Origin: Marinobacter sp. es.048
Lineage (GTDB): Bacteria > Pseudomonadota > Gammaproteobacteria > Pseudomonadales > Oleiphilaceae
NCBI RefSeq assembly: GCF_900188435.1
Contig: NZ_FYFA01000001.1
Span: 1,612,001 to 1,676,000, forward strand
Reading direction: 5' to 3'
DNA length: 64,000 nt
Numbering within the stretch: position 1 is the first letter of the stretch; the number at the start of each line of letters is the position of its first letter. Shown here one piece after another: positions 51,234 to 61,157 of the stretch. The translations under genes were made by a program, and so were the position numbers. Below the pieces are notes generated by a model, which did not search any database, was not told the origin of the DNA, and worked only from the letters and a program-made list of their open reading frames with translations.

Positions 51234-53624
51234 ATGATCAGTGTATTTGCCCGTTCCCTGTCCGAATTCTGCATCCGTCACCGGGTTTGGGTGACTGCCA
51301 TTATCTTCGGGTCCACTCTGTTAATGGCGCTGACCCTTTTGAAGATCGACGTACGAACCGTGTTCAGCGATATGGTGCCCAGCAACCATGAATACGTGGA
51401 CGTGCACGAGACCTACAAGGATACATTCGGCGGCAGCAACAAGGTGTCGATCCTGGTCCAGGCTCGTGATGGCGATATCATGACCCAGCCGATCCTGGAG
51501 GAAGTCCAACGGATTACCCGGGAGCTGGCAAAGGTGAGCGGCGTGAACCCGTTCCAAGTGGTCTCTTTGGCTTCTCGCAAGCTCAAGTCCGTCAGCGCTT
51601 CGTCCATGGGTATCGAGAGCGTACCTCTGATGTGGCCGGATGTTCCTGGAACCGATGCCGGCATCGAGGCCCTTCGCGAGGCCATCATCAACAACCCGCT
51701 GGTTTACGGCATCTACGTTGAGCACGACCTGTCCTCGACCCTGATCCAGATGGACTTCTATGACCATCTGGTGGACTACAGCAAAATTTTCCCCCAGGTC
51801 CAGGCCATTCTGGATGCCTCTCCGGTGGCCGATCAGGTAACGCATCATGTGGTGGGGGAGCCTATTCTCTACGGCTGGGTCGACTTCTATCTGGATGAAA
51901 CGGTCTCCATTGCCCTGATTTCCCTCGGCGCCATGCTGTTTGCCCTGTTCCTGCTGAACCGCACCTGGCGCGGCACCCTGCTGCCTCTACTCAGTGGCGT
52001 GGTGTCGACCATCTGGGCCCTGGGTATCGGAGTTCTGTTGGGCTTCAACTTCGATCCACTGGTGATTGTGGTGGCGTTTATCATCACCGCGCGCTGCTTT
52101 AGCCACGCAGTTCAGTTAATCACCCGGTTTGACGACCTCTGTGACGGCGAAGGTGTGCAGCCGCGCAAGGCCGCCGAGCAGACCATGAAGGAACTGTTCC
52201 GTCCCGGTCTGCTTGGGCTGGTGTCCGATGCGGGTGCCATCCTCTGCGTGGTGCTCACACCCATTCCGCTTCTGCAGAAAGTATCGATCATCGGCGCGAT
52301 CTGGGTGATGACCATCGGCTTCTCTGCGGTGATTCTCACGCCGGTGCTGTTGAGCTGGGTCAAGGCGCCTCTGCGCAATGCCCATCCGCTGAACCTGCGC
52401 TTCCTACTGAATGCTGTGCTGTCTGTGGCCGTGAAGGTGGTCGAGACCCGGGCCAGGTTCTTCGTCTTGCCAGTCACGCTGATACTTGTTGCCGCTCTCG
52501 TGTTCAAGGCCACGGATCTGACCATCGGCGACGCTACAACCGGTTCGCCCATCCTCTGGGAAGATTCCCAGTTCAACCGGGACAGCGCCCTGATCAACGC
52601 CAATTACCCCGGCACCGAGCAGATGTTCGTAGTGCTGGAGGGCGAGCAGGAGGACGCGCTCAAGCGCCCGGATGTCCTGGCCTGGATGCAGGGTTTCCAG
52701 CGCCGTATGGAGCGCCTGCCCTCAGTGGGAGGCAGTGTCTCACTGGCTGATATTGTGGTGGATGTGCGCCGCAACCTGTACGAGGGCAACCCCCGCTACC
52801 GGGAGCTGGGCGCGACCCAACTGGAGAATGGCGAACTGATCAGCTTCTATATGCAGGGCGCAGCTCCAGACGATCTCGCACAGTTCGCCGACCCACTGTT
52901 CCAGAACGGCTCGGTGATTCTGTTCTTCCGGGACCGTCAGGGCGAAACCCTGCGCCAGGCGACCTATCAGATCCGTCGATATATTGAAGATAATCCCCTG
53001 GAAGGCGTTGATGTGCGCCTGGCCGGTGGTTCCCTGGGCATTATTGCCGCGGTCAACGAAATCCTGCTGTCCGACCAGATCGAGGCCATCGCCTTGGCCC
53101 TGCTGGTGGTCATTCTTTCCTGCCTTGCCGTCTACCGCTCGTCGGCCAGCGGCATCTTTTTCATTGTTCCGGTGTTGATCTCCAACGTGGTGACCTTTGC
53201 CTTCATGGCGTGGCAGGGCATCGGCATGAGTATCAGCACCCTGCCGGTGGTGGCCCTCGGCATTGGCCTGGGCGTGGACTACGCGTTCTACATCGTCGAT
53301 TCGGTGAAGGAGTACCTGGAAAAAGATCCCGAGGCGGACCCCATGGATGCGATCCGCCAGTCCCTGTTTTCGGCCGGCCGCGGCGTGCTCCTCACGTCTG
53401 TGACCCTCGCGGCCGGCGTTTTGTTCTGGTCCCTGTCTTCGCTGCGATTCCAGGCGGAGATGGGCACCTTAATTGGGCTGTGGTTGCTCGTTTCAGCGTT
53501 CACTTCGCTGTTCGTGATGCCATCCCTGGTTCGGGTGTTGAAGCCGAAGTTCATCTTCGGTGACCGCCCATTAAAGGCCGAATCCGATCAAGGTATGGAA
53601 CGGCTGGCGCAATCCACTCACTGA
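51234..53624 (+). CDS. MMPL/RND family transporter
   Basis: A 796-residue membrane protein of the RND superfamily, MMPL branch, with about 12 helices. Helix 1 is at FCIRHRVWVTAIIFGSTLLMALTLL, followed by a large periplasmic loop (residues about 45-220), then helices 2-6; the second half repeats this with IEAIALALLVVILSCLAVY and ALGIGLGVDYAFYIVDSV, which contains the proton-relay Asp. Such proteins move hydrophobic molecules. In this operon it likely works with DUF1302, DUF1329 and YCF48 proteins on an uptake path for a hydrophobic substrate. The stop overlaps the next start by one base. Confidence 0.85.
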   Translation: MISVFARSLSEFCIRHRVWVTAIIFGSTLLMALTLLKIDVRTVFSDMVPSNHEYVDVHETYKDTFGGSNKVSILVQARDGDIMTQPILEEVQRITRELAKVSGVNPFQVVSLASRKLKSVSASSMGIESVPLMWPDVPGTDAGIEALREAIINNPLVYGIYVEHDLSSTLIQMDFYDHLVDYSKIFPQVQAILDASPVADQVTHHVVGEPILYGWVDFYLDETVSIALISLGAMLFALFLLNRTWRGTLLPLLSGVVSTIWALGIGVLLGFNFDPLVIVVAFIITARCFSHAVQLITRFDDLCDGEGVQPRKAAEQTMKELFRPGLLGLVSDAGAILCVVLTPIPLLQKVSIIGAIWVMTIGFSAVILTPVLLSWVKAPLRNAHPLNLRFLLNAVLSVAVKVVETRARFFVLPVTLILVAALVFKATDLTIGDATTGSPILWEDSQFNRDSALINANYPGTEQMFVVLEGEQEDALKRPDVLAWMQGFQRRMERLPSVGGSVSLADIVVDVRRNLYEGNPRYRELGATQLENGELISFYMQGAAPDDLAQFADPLFQNGSVILFFRDRQGETLRQATYQIRRYIEDNPLEGVDVRLAGGSLGIIAAVNEILLSDQIEAIALALLVVILSCLAVYRSSASGIFFIVPVLISNVVTFAFMAWQGIGMSISTLPVVALGIGLGVDYAFYIVDSVKEYLEKDPEADPMDAIRQSLFSAGRGVLLTSVTLAAGVLFWSLSSLRFQAEMGTLIGLWLLVSAFTSLFVMPSLVRVLKPKFIFGDRPLKAESDQGMERLAQSTH

Positions 53625-55294
53625 TGATGGGTACCAACATGAAGAGAGAAAACAAAAACTCAACCTCGATTCACCGCCCCTTGCAGCGAGGCCTTCTGGC
53701 CGGTGCTGTGCTGGCAGCGTCGGTGGGTATGCCTCAGGTGGCCTCAGCCGAGGAAGACTGGCTGACCAAGGACTGGGAGGTCAGCGGGTACATTCGCCAG
53801 TACCTCTCCTGGAACCTCGAGAATCCGACATTGATCGGCCCGGACGGCGAGCAGAGGGACGACTACCGCTACGACCTGTCCATGGCGCGCACCGTTGGCA
53901 AGCTAGATCTGTACCGTGACTTCGGTAACTGGCGGACCAAGATAACTGGCCGGATTTCCCGCGAATCACCGACCGACTACGGTAAGGATCTTCAGGACGT
54001 AATGGATGAGTGGGCGGCTACCGGTGGTGCCGCAGGCTCCAGCGTTAACCTTCGCGATGACGTCTACGACGATGAGGAACTCCGGGAATTCTGGGTGCAG
54101 GGTGACCTTACCGATTCCACCAACATCAAGGTGGGTCGCCAGCAGGTGGTCTGGGGCGAAACCGACTTCTTCCAGCTATTGGATGTGGTGCACGGTTACG
54201 ACTTTCGCTGGCGCTCCTTCCTGGAGCCGGAAAACGAGGAACTTCGCAAACCCCTTAACATGATCAACCTGACCCAGCAGTTCTTCGACCTTGATGGCAG
54301 CCTGCAGGTGCTGTACATCCCCGGAAAACTCAATGATGGCGAAGACCGCGGCAACAGCTACGACGTGGAAGGCGGCCGCTGGGCTAACAATCCGAACAAG
54401 GGCATCACCTTTGCCTCGGCCCCGTTTGGCGCCAACGTGAAGTACAACTACGACCACCCGGACGCCGACATGGATGACGACTCCTTCGGCCTTCGTTGGA
54501 GTGGTCTGGCTGGCGACTGGGGATACTCGGTGGGCTGGTTCCGGGGTCCCAACCCGAATCCGGTGGTCAATCCCAATCCGGCCACCAATCCGGGCCAGCC
54601 GCAGTTGCAGACCGGACCCTATGAGGGCGTTTACGAGGGCGGCGCCACCGAGGCCGGTGAGTTCATCTATCCGTTCATTGATGTCTTTGGCGTAACCGCC
54701 AACAACTACTTCGCGGGTCCGGACCTGGTGTTCAGCACCGAACTGGCCTACATCCCGAATGCTCCCTACAACGTCGGCATCGAGAGTATCGCCGAAGGTC
54801 CCGGATGTGGTTTCTTTCCGGGCTTCTGTGGCATTGAAGAGAAAAAGCTGTTCCGGTCCATGTTCCGGATCGACAAGCAGCTTGATCTGCAGCAATACCT
54901 GGGCACCAGCCGGCCCTCCTTCTTCACGGTTCAGCTGTTTAACAACTGGATTACCGACTACGAGAAAGAGGAGCAACTGGTGAATCTCGCTGGCTTCGGC
55001 GGCGAGACCGAGGAATTCAGCAGCATCATCACCGCTGTGTTGGCCACCAACTACGCCAACGACCAGATCAACCCGTCCCTGGCCATCGGCTCGGATCTGA
55101 CCTACGGCGGTGGCTTTGTCATTCCGGCGGTCGAGCTGGCCTACGGCGACCACATCCGCGTGCGCCTGGAGGCGGACATCTTCTTCCACGAGAAGGATCA
55201 GGAGCGCCCTCTTCAGGGTTTCAACGATACCAACCTGTTCGGGTACTTCTCCGGCAACGATCAGCTGCTTGCCCGGTTGACCTACCAGTTCTGA
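53624..55294 (+). CDS. DUF1302 family outer-membrane protein
   Basis: A 556-residue exported protein. A signal peptide (LQRGLLAGAVLAASVGMPQVASA) is followed by DUF1302 features: VSGYIRQYLSWNLENPTLIG, LREFWVQGDLTDSTNIKVGRQQVVWGE (split here by length) and a C-terminal aromatic LLARLTYQF, as in beta-barrel outer-membrane proteins. It probably forms the outer-membrane channel or receptor for the operon substrate. The ATG at 53624 overlaps the RND stop; an in-frame ATG at 53639 is also possible. Confidence 0.82.
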   Translation: MMGTNMKRENKNSTSIHRPLQRGLLAGAVLAASVGMPQVASAEEDWLTKDWEVSGYIRQYLSWNLENPTLIGPDGEQRDDYRYDLSMARTVGKLDLYRDFGNWRTKITGRISRESPTDYGKDLQDVMDEWAATGGAAGSSVNLRDDVYDDEELREFWVQGDLTDSTNIKVGRQQVVWGETDFFQLLDVVHGYDFRWRSFLEPENEELRKPLNMINLTQQFFDLDGSLQVLYIPGKLNDGEDRGNSYDVEGGRWANNPNKGITFASAPFGANVKYNYDHPDADMDDDSFGLRWSGLAGDWGYSVGWFRGPNPNPVVNPNPATNPGQPQLQTGPYEGVYEGGATEAGEFIYPFIDVFGVTANNYFAGPDLVFSTELAYIPNAPYNVGIESIAEGPGCGFFPGFCGIEEKKLFRSMFRIDKQLDLQQYLGTSRPSFFTVQLFNNWITDYEKEEQLVNLAGFGGETEEFSSIITAVLATNYANDQINPSLAIGSDLTYGGGFVIPAVELAYGDHIRVRLEADIFFHEKDQERPLQGFNDTNLFGYFSGNDQLLARLTYQF

Positions 55295-55313
55295 GCACAT
55301 GAGGAGAGTAACA

Positions 55314-56579
55314 ATGAAAACAATGATATCCGTTAAGAGTCTCGCCCTCGCTGTGGGCCTTATGGCCGGCTCGAGCTTCCTGCAGGCCGCCGAACTGTCG
55401 GCCGGGGACACCATCAATGCGGGTAACCTGGACCAGCGTCTGTCAGATACCTTCCACGGTGACAGCGTTGACGGTCTGCTGACTGATCTGCAGAAGCGAC
55501 TGATCCGGGAAGAGGGCCTGGAGATCACCCTGAAGGATCCGGAGCCCATCAAACTGGGTGAGGATTACATGGCGGCCACCAAGCAGTATTCGGCCAGCGC
55601 CACGTTCAATCCGGACACCCGAATGATGGAAGGCTGGCAGGCCGGCATGCCGTTCCCGAACGTGGACGAGAACACCGACTACGCTGCGGAAAAACTCATC
55701 TGGAACCATCATGTTGCCCAGCCCACCAAGAACTTCCAGGACTACCCGGAGTTTGCCTACCTGTTTGTGGATGACGAACGGGGCCTGGAGCGTACCCAGG
55801 AGTGGGTGCTGCGCCGTTATTACATGAAGGGGCGTCTGGGTGAGGAAAGCACCGTAGAAGGCGACGGCGATGTGCTGTGGAAGCAGCTGCTTTACGCCAC
55901 CTATCCTGCCGACATCCGTGGCCTGGGCCTTTTCACCGTTCGCTATGACAGCCCGAAACTGGACGACAGCTGGGCGTACATCAAATCGGTCCGCCGCACC
56001 CGCCGCCTCTCCGGTGGCACCTGGATGGACCCGATCGGCGGTACCGACCAGCTGAATGACGACATCGAGATCTTTAACGCCCATCCCACCTGGTATCCGG
56101 AGTACAAGCTGCTTGGCAAGCGCAAGGTCCTGGTTGTGGCCAATAGCCAGTCCACTGCCTGGAATGAGGACGCCAGCGGCAGTGCTGCGTTCCCGATTGT
56201 TGATCTGGACAACGCCCCCTACTGGAACCCGAAGGATCAGTGGGAGCCCCGTGAGGTCTGGGTGATCGAGGCTGTTGCTCCGCCGGAGCACCCGTACAGC
56301 AAGAAAGTCATGTACATGGATGCCCAGTTCCCGCGATTCTACATGGCAGACGTCTATGACCGGAAAGGCGAGTTCTGGAAATGGATGAACTACAACCTGC
56401 GCACCATCGAGACCGAGGATGGCGACCGGGGCATTGTCTCCAACGCAGGCTTCACGATCGATTACCAGCGCCGTCACGCCACCATCTTTGTTCTGGCGCC
56501 CAGCGCCAAACTCAACACCGATGGTTTTGATGGCAATTCCATCAGTTTGCGCGAGCTTGAGCAGGCAGCAGTTCGCTGA
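55314..56579 (+). CDS. DUF1329 family periplasmic protein
   Basis: A 421-residue exported protein with a signal peptide (MISVKSLALAVGLMAGSSFL, cut near LQAAE). The DUF1329 core has IRGLGLFTVRYDSPKLDDSW and later RRLSGGTWMDPIGGTDQLND. The fold is thought to be LolA/LolB-like, made to bind lipids. With the DUF1302 barrel and the RND transporter it could carry a hydrophobic molecule through the periplasm. GAGGAGAG precedes the ATG at 55314. An earlier start at 55299 would begin in polar residues. Confidence 0.82.
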   Translation: MKTMISVKSLALAVGLMAGSSFLQAAELSAGDTINAGNLDQRLSDTFHGDSVDGLLTDLQKRLIREEGLEITLKDPEPIKLGEDYMAATKQYSASATFNPDTRMMEGWQAGMPFPNVDENTDYAAEKLIWNHHVAQPTKNFQDYPEFAYLFVDDERGLERTQEWVLRRYYMKGRLGEESTVEGDGDVLWKQLLYATYPADIRGLGLFTVRYDSPKLDDSWAYIKSVRRTRRLSGGTWMDPIGGTDQLNDDIEIFNAHPTWYPEYKLLGKRKVLVVANSQSTAWNEDASGSAAFPIVDLDNAPYWNPKDQWEPREVWVIEAVAPPEHPYSKKVMYMDAQFPRFYMADVYDRKGEFWKWMNYNLRTIETEDGDRGIVSNAGFTIDYQRRHATIFVLAPSAKLNTDGFDGNSISLRELEQAAVR

Positions 56580-56618
56580 CCCGGCCCAAACCCGACAGAA
56601 AAAAGTCAGGAGACACGT

Positions 56619-58691
56619 ATGAGCTTTCGACTAGGGGTTGATGTGGGCGGTACCTTCACGGACTTGCTCCTTATCAACGATGACACCGGCGCAACCTATA
56701 CCGCCAAGGTTCCCTCAACCCCCTCGGATTCGTCCGTGGGGGTGTTGAACGGGATCGAGAAGATCTGCCGCACATCGGGCATCGACCCGAAGCAGATCCG
56801 CTCGGTGATGCACGGAACCACGGTCGCCACCAACGCGATTCTCACCCAAAAGGGTGCCAATGTGGGCCTGGTTACCACCCAAGGTTACAAGCAGGTGTTG
56901 CATATTGCCCGCTCGTTTGTGCCCGGCGGCCTGGGCGGCTGGGTTATTTTTAACAAACAGCCGCTGCTGGCACCTCTGGAGCACACGGTGGAGGCGGTCG
57001 AGCGCCTGAGCGCCAGCGGTGAGGTGGTAACACAGCTGGACGAGGCGGATATTCGGGCGAAGCTCGAGCAGTTGCGTGACGCCGGCATCGAGGCACTGAC
57101 GGTTTCGCTGATCAATGCCTACGCCAGCGGCGTGCACGAAGAGCGCATAGCCGAGATTGCCGAGGAAGTGATGCCGGGCATCCCGGTATCACTCTCCTCC
57201 CGTGTGGTCCCGGAAATGCAGGAATATGAGCGCACCGAGACGACGGTGGTCAACAGTTTCGTGCGTCCAGAGGTCTCCAGCTACCTGGACCATCTCGAAG
57301 CGGAGATCCAGGCTCGTCTGGCCGATGACGTGCAGCTTTCGATTCTGCGCTCGGACGGTGGCCTGGCCACCTGTGACTCGGCATCTTACACACCGGTGAA
57401 CCTGCTCCTGTCAGGCCCCGCCGGCGGTGTTGCCGGTGCGATCTGGTTCTGTTCCCGGGGCGGTTTTGACAAAGTGCTTACCTTCGATGTGGGCGGAACC
57501 TCCACGGACGTGGCGTTGATCGAAGATAACCACGCACGCTTGCGCCGGGAGACCCGAGTCGGGGATGTGGCCGTTCGTGCGCCATCGGTCGATGTTCGGA
57601 CCGTGGGTGCCGGCGGTGGCTCCATCGCGTTTGTACCGGAACTGACTAAAGCGCTCCGTGTGGGCCCTGACAGCGCCGGCGCAGAGCCGGGGCCGGCAGC
57701 CTACAACAAGGGGGGTGATCAGCCTACCGTGACCGATGCGAACGTGGTTCTGGGTTACCTGCCTGCCAATCAGAAACTTGGCGGCGACATGGAAATCCGG
57801 AAGGATCTGGCGGAGGCCGCGGTTCAGAAAGTTGCGGATGCCATGGGTGTGCCTCTGAAAGAAGCGGCGGAGGGAATTGTACGAATTGCCAATGAGCACA
57901 TGTTCGGGGCCCTTCGACTGATTTCCGTCGAACAGGGCTATGACCCGCGGGAATTCGCCCTGTGTGGCTTTGGTGGCGCGGGTCCGTTGCACGCCAACGC
58001 CCTCGGTATCCTGATGGATGCCTGGCCCGTGATCGTGCCGCCATCCCCCGGTGTGCTCTGCGCTTATGGCGATGCCACCACCCGTGTGAAAGACGAGGCG
58101 TCCCGATCCCTGATCAAGGGTTTCTCCCAGCTTGATAAAGACGGTGTAGTCGGCATTCTGGAAGGGCTAACCCGTCAGGTCACCGAGTCCCTGGAGAAGC
58201 AGGATATCCCGGCCGAGCAGCAGACCATCACCTGGCAGGCAGACCTGCGTTACCAAGGCCAGGCACTGCTCCTGACTCAGGATGTGTCGCCAGACGACCT
58301 CCGGGAGCAGGGCCTTGGTCTTGTCCAGAGCGTATTCGATGCCGAGCACGAGCAGCTGTTCAGCTTTTCTCTCGACGAAGAGCACGAACTGGTGAACCTG
58401 CGTGCCATCGCCCGAGCGCCGCGCCCAAATATTACAGAACGGGAGTGGGCGGCCGAGGCAACTGATCTGGCGGCGGCCATTACCGGTGAGAGCCCAATCT
58501 ACTTCAACGGCGCCGATCATAACGCCACGCTTTACGATCGCGAGCGACTTTGCCCGGGGCATGTTGTGCCAGGGCCGGCCATCGTGACCGAAATGGATTC
58601 CACCACCGTCGTCTTCCCCGGCTATCGGGCGGAGGTGGACAAGGTGGGTAACCTTTTGATTGAACCTGTCGGCCGCCAGGGCAAGGAGTAA
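56619..58691 (+). CDS. hyuA: Hydantoinase/oxoprolinase family protein, HyuA
   Basis: A 690-residue ATPase-fold subunit. The first phosphate loop is GVDVGGTFTDLLLINDDTGA, then MHGTTVATNAILTQKG, LSGPAGGVAGAIW, the second loop TFDVGGTSTDVALIEDN and GAGGGSIAFVPEL. The C-terminus lacks HyuB. Members act as ATP-dependent hydantoinases, 5-oxoprolinases or acetone carboxylase subunits, with HyuB as the second part. The order here is HyuA then HyuB, separated by four bases. In this operon, opening a cyclic amide or imide is more fitting than acetone carboxylation, as no third small subunit is present. Confidence 0.9.
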   Translation: MSFRLGVDVGGTFTDLLLINDDTGATYTAKVPSTPSDSSVGVLNGIEKICRTSGIDPKQIRSVMHGTTVATNAILTQKGANVGLVTTQGYKQVLHIARSFVPGGLGGWVIFNKQPLLAPLEHTVEAVERLSASGEVVTQLDEADIRAKLEQLRDAGIEALTVSLINAYASGVHEERIAEIAEEVMPGIPVSLSSRVVPEMQEYERTETTVVNSFVRPEVSSYLDHLEAEIQARLADDVQLSILRSDGGLATCDSASYTPVNLLLSGPAGGVAGAIWFCSRGGFDKVLTFDVGGTSTDVALIEDNHARLRRETRVGDVAVRAPSVDVRTVGAGGGSIAFVPELTKALRVGPDSAGAEPGPAAYNKGGDQPTVTDANVVLGYLPANQKLGGDMEIRKDLAEAAVQKVADAMGVPLKEAAEGIVRIANEHMFGALRLISVEQGYDPREFALCGFGGAGPLHANALGILMDAWPVIVPPSPGVLCAYGDATTRVKDEASRSLIKGFSQLDKDGVVGILEGLTRQVTESLEKQDIPAEQQTITWQADLRYQGQALLLTQDVSPDDLREQGLGLVQSVFDAEHEQLFSFSLDEEHELVNLRAIARAPRPNITEREWAAEATDLAAAITGESPIYFNGADHNATLYDRERLCPGHVVPGPAIVTEMDSTTVVFPGYRAEVDKVGNLLIEPVGRQGKE

Positions 58692-58695
58692 TCGT

Positions 58696-60567
58696 ATGCC
58701 TGCCAATATCATTCAGCCAAACAGCAACCCGTTGCAAAAGGTCGACGTGGATACCGTGACCCTCGACATCATTGAGAACGCCATGGCGAACGCCCGCAAC
58801 GAGATGGATGCAGTCCTGTTCCGGACCGCCATGTCCCCCGGCATCCGGGAACAGGGTGATGCCTTCCCGATGATTGCCAATCACGAGGGCAAGATGGTGG
58901 TGGGGCAGTTCGGCTCCTTCATCACGGGCTTCATCCAGTCCTACAGTGGCGACATCGAAGAAGGAGATATCTTCCTCACAAACGACCCCTATATGTGTGA
59001 CGGCGCGGTGAGCCACCTTCCGGACTGGCTGGTGCTGGTGCCGGTGTTCAAGGACGGCCGCCTGATCAACTGGGCCGCCATGTTCGGCCATATGTCGGAT
59101 GTCGGTGGCAAGGTGCCTGGTAGCCTGCCCACTGATGCCCAGACCATCTTCGAGGAGGGAATTCGCATCCCGCCTGTGAAGATCTACAAGAAAGGTGAGC
59201 TGAACCATGATGTGCTGGAGTTGATCCTACATAATGTGCGGATGCCGCGCTGGAACCGCTCGGATTTCAACGCCATCGTCGCTTCCTGCCGCACCGCAGG
59301 ACGCCGCTGCGTAGAATTTGCCGAGCGCTTCGGTGACGACGTCTTCAGCAGTGCCCTGGGCATGATGCTGGAGCGTAACTATATCGCCATGCGGGAAATC
59401 ATCCGCAACGTGGTGCCAGAGGACAAGCGCTCGTTCGAGGACTACATCTGTGACGACGGCGCCGGTTTGGGGCCCTATACCATCCGTTGCACCATGTGGC
59501 GGGAAGGTGACAAGGCGATCTTTGATTTCGAGGGTACCGACCCTCAGGCGCCGTCTTCAGTGAACTTCTACCTGAACGAGGAGATGTTCAAGATGTTCTT
59601 TGGGGCCTTTACCATCAACCTGTTTGACCCATCGATCCTGTTCAACGACGGCTTCTACGATCTGGTGGAGGTTCGTATTCCCCAGGGCAGTATTCTCAAG
59701 CCGAATTTCCCGGCGGCGCTGTCCTGCCGGACCCATCTGCTCGGCCGTATCTTTGACGTGATGGGCGGTCTGCTGGGTCAGGGCACACCGGATGCCATGA
59801 GTGCCGCGGGCTTCTCTGATTCGCCTCACTTCATGTATTCCGGTTATGACGAAAAAGGCGAATGGTTCCAGCTGTTCCAGATCGGCTTTGGTGGTATTCC
59901 CGGTCGGCCGGTGGGCGACGGCCCGGATGGCCACAGCCTCTGGCCCGGTTTCACTAATGTGCCTAATGAATTCGTGGAAGCCTACTTCCCGCTGCGCATC
60001 GAAACCTACGAAACCATCATTGATTCCGGTGGCGCCGGTAAACACCGCGGTGGCAACGGCATAAGGGTAGGCTATCGCTTGCTGGCGGACGGTGAAATTT
60101 CCATCCACGACGATCGCTGGTTGACCTATCCCTGGGGCGTCAACGGTGGCGATCCCGGTATGCGCAGCCGGAAGGAGTTGGCGAAGGCCAACGGCGAACG
60201 CCAGGTACTGCCCTCCAAGTGCGATCATATAAAGGTGGAAAAAGGCGACCTGGTTGTCTTCGACACCTGGGGTGGCGGCGGTTGGGGCAACCCTCTGGAG
60301 CGGGATCCGGCGGCAGTGGCAACCGATGTTGTGAAGGGGCTGATCAGCGTTGAGGGTGCCCTTCGATATGGTGTGGTCCTGGATGCGAAAGGCGCGATTG
60401 ACCAGACGGCCACCGAGGCCCTGCGCACCGAGATGGCCAGCAGTCGTGATACCGACGCCCTGTTCTCACGGGGTGGTACCATCGAGGAGATCAAGGCCCG
60501 TTGTGAGGCTGAGACGGGATTGCCGGCGCCGGCAACGCCGGTCTGGAACACCGCAGGGGTGCTCTGA
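58696..60567 (+). CDS. hyuB: Hydantoinase/oxoprolinase family protein, HyuB
   Basis: A 623-residue subunit of the HyuB family. The family motifs are IENAMANARNEMDAVLFRTA, GDIFLTNDPYMCDGAVSHLP and AAMFGHMSDVGGKVPGS; then the C-terminal metal-site part with GGAGKHRGGNGIRVGYRL and GGGGWGNPLERDP. Together with HyuA it performs ATP-driven hydrolysis. The Cys-Asp in DPYMCDGAVS departs from the usual GGTH, which may mark a different substrate. The stop overlaps the amidohydrolase ATG by one base, so the three genes are coupled. Confidence 0.9.
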   Translation: MPANIIQPNSNPLQKVDVDTVTLDIIENAMANARNEMDAVLFRTAMSPGIREQGDAFPMIANHEGKMVVGQFGSFITGFIQSYSGDIEEGDIFLTNDPYMCDGAVSHLPDWLVLVPVFKDGRLINWAAMFGHMSDVGGKVPGSLPTDAQTIFEEGIRIPPVKIYKKGELNHDVLELILHNVRMPRWNRSDFNAIVASCRTAGRRCVEFAERFGDDVFSSALGMMLERNYIAMREIIRNVVPEDKRSFEDYICDDGAGLGPYTIRCTMWREGDKAIFDFEGTDPQAPSSVNFYLNEEMFKMFFGAFTINLFDPSILFNDGFYDLVEVRIPQGSILKPNFPAALSCRTHLLGRIFDVMGGLLGQGTPDAMSAAGFSDSPHFMYSGYDEKGEWFQLFQIGFGGIPGRPVGDGPDGHSLWPGFTNVPNEFVEAYFPLRIETYETIIDSGGAGKHRGGNGIRVGYRLLADGEISIHDDRWLTYPWGVNGGDPGMRSRKELAKANGERQVLPSKCDHIKVEKGDLVVFDTWGGGGWGNPLERDPAAVATDVVKGLISVEGALRYGVVLDAKGAIDQTATEALRTEMASSRDTDALFSRGGTIEEIKARCEAETGLPAPATPVWNTAGVL

Positions 60568-61157
60568 TGGCCCTGTCGTCCAACGTGCTGAAACGGGGGC
60601 AGCGCTATGCGCTGATCCTCGTGGATCTCAGCGTCGGTTTTACCGACCCGTCACAGAGCCCACTGGCGTCCCAGTCGGACGACGTGGTTGAAGCCAACCG
60701 GGTGTTGCTTGAGCGTTTTCGGGAACGCGGCTGGCCGGTGTTTTTCACCACCGTTGCGTATTCGGAGCCGTCCCAGGCCTCGGTATTCCGGGAAAAGCTG
60801 CCGGCACTCAACGTGCTGGAGGCCGGTTCCGGGCTCGTGGAGATCGACTTCAGGCTGCGACCCCGGAGCGACGAGCCGGTCCTGGTAAAACATTGGGCCA
60901 GCGGGTTCTTTGGAACCGATCTGGATGACCGGCTCAAGGCGGCCGGCGTGGACGGCACAGTGGTTACTGGCCTGACAACCAGTGGCTGCGTGCGTGCCAC
61001 GGCGCTGGACAGCCTTCAGCATAACTATCGGACCCTGATTCCGCGGGAAGCGGTAGGAGACAGGGATCCTGACGCCCACGAAGCGAATTTGCGGGATCTG
61101 GGGATCAAATATGCGGACGTTATGTCTCTCAGCGAACTGCTCGCGTTTCTTGACTAG
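60567..61157 (+). CDS. Isochorismatase-fold cysteine amidohydrolase
   Basis: A 196-residue cysteine hydrolase. The catalytic triad is Asp in ALILVDLSVGFTDPSQ, Lys in PVLVKHWASGFFGTDLDDRL and Cys in TTSGCVRATALDSLQHNYR. This wording is close to N-carbamoylsarcosine amidase and maleamate amidohydrolase (NicF), both acting on open-chain amides. It would hydrolyse the amide produced by HyuAB to ammonia and an acid. It overlaps HyuB by one base. Isochorismate itself is unlikely as there is no siderophore gene nearby. Confidence 0.85.
   Translation: MALSSNVLKRGQRYALILVDLSVGFTDPSQSPLASQSDDVVEANRVLLERFRERGWPVFFTTVAYSEPSQASVFREKLPALNVLEAGSGLVEIDFRLRPRSDEPVLVKHWASGFFGTDLDDRLKAAGVDGTVVTGLTTSGCVRATALDSLQHNYRTLIPREAVGDRDPDAHEANLRDLGIKYADVMSLSELLAFLD

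Noticed and set aside
54176-55552. Minus-strand open frame of 458 codons
   Set aside because: It lies across DUF1302 and the start of DUF1329, both with signal peptides and good ribosome-binding sites. The minus translation is a shadow.
55443-56477. Minus-strand open frame of 344 codons
   Set aside because: It is the complement of the DUF1329 gene, without recognisable motifs.
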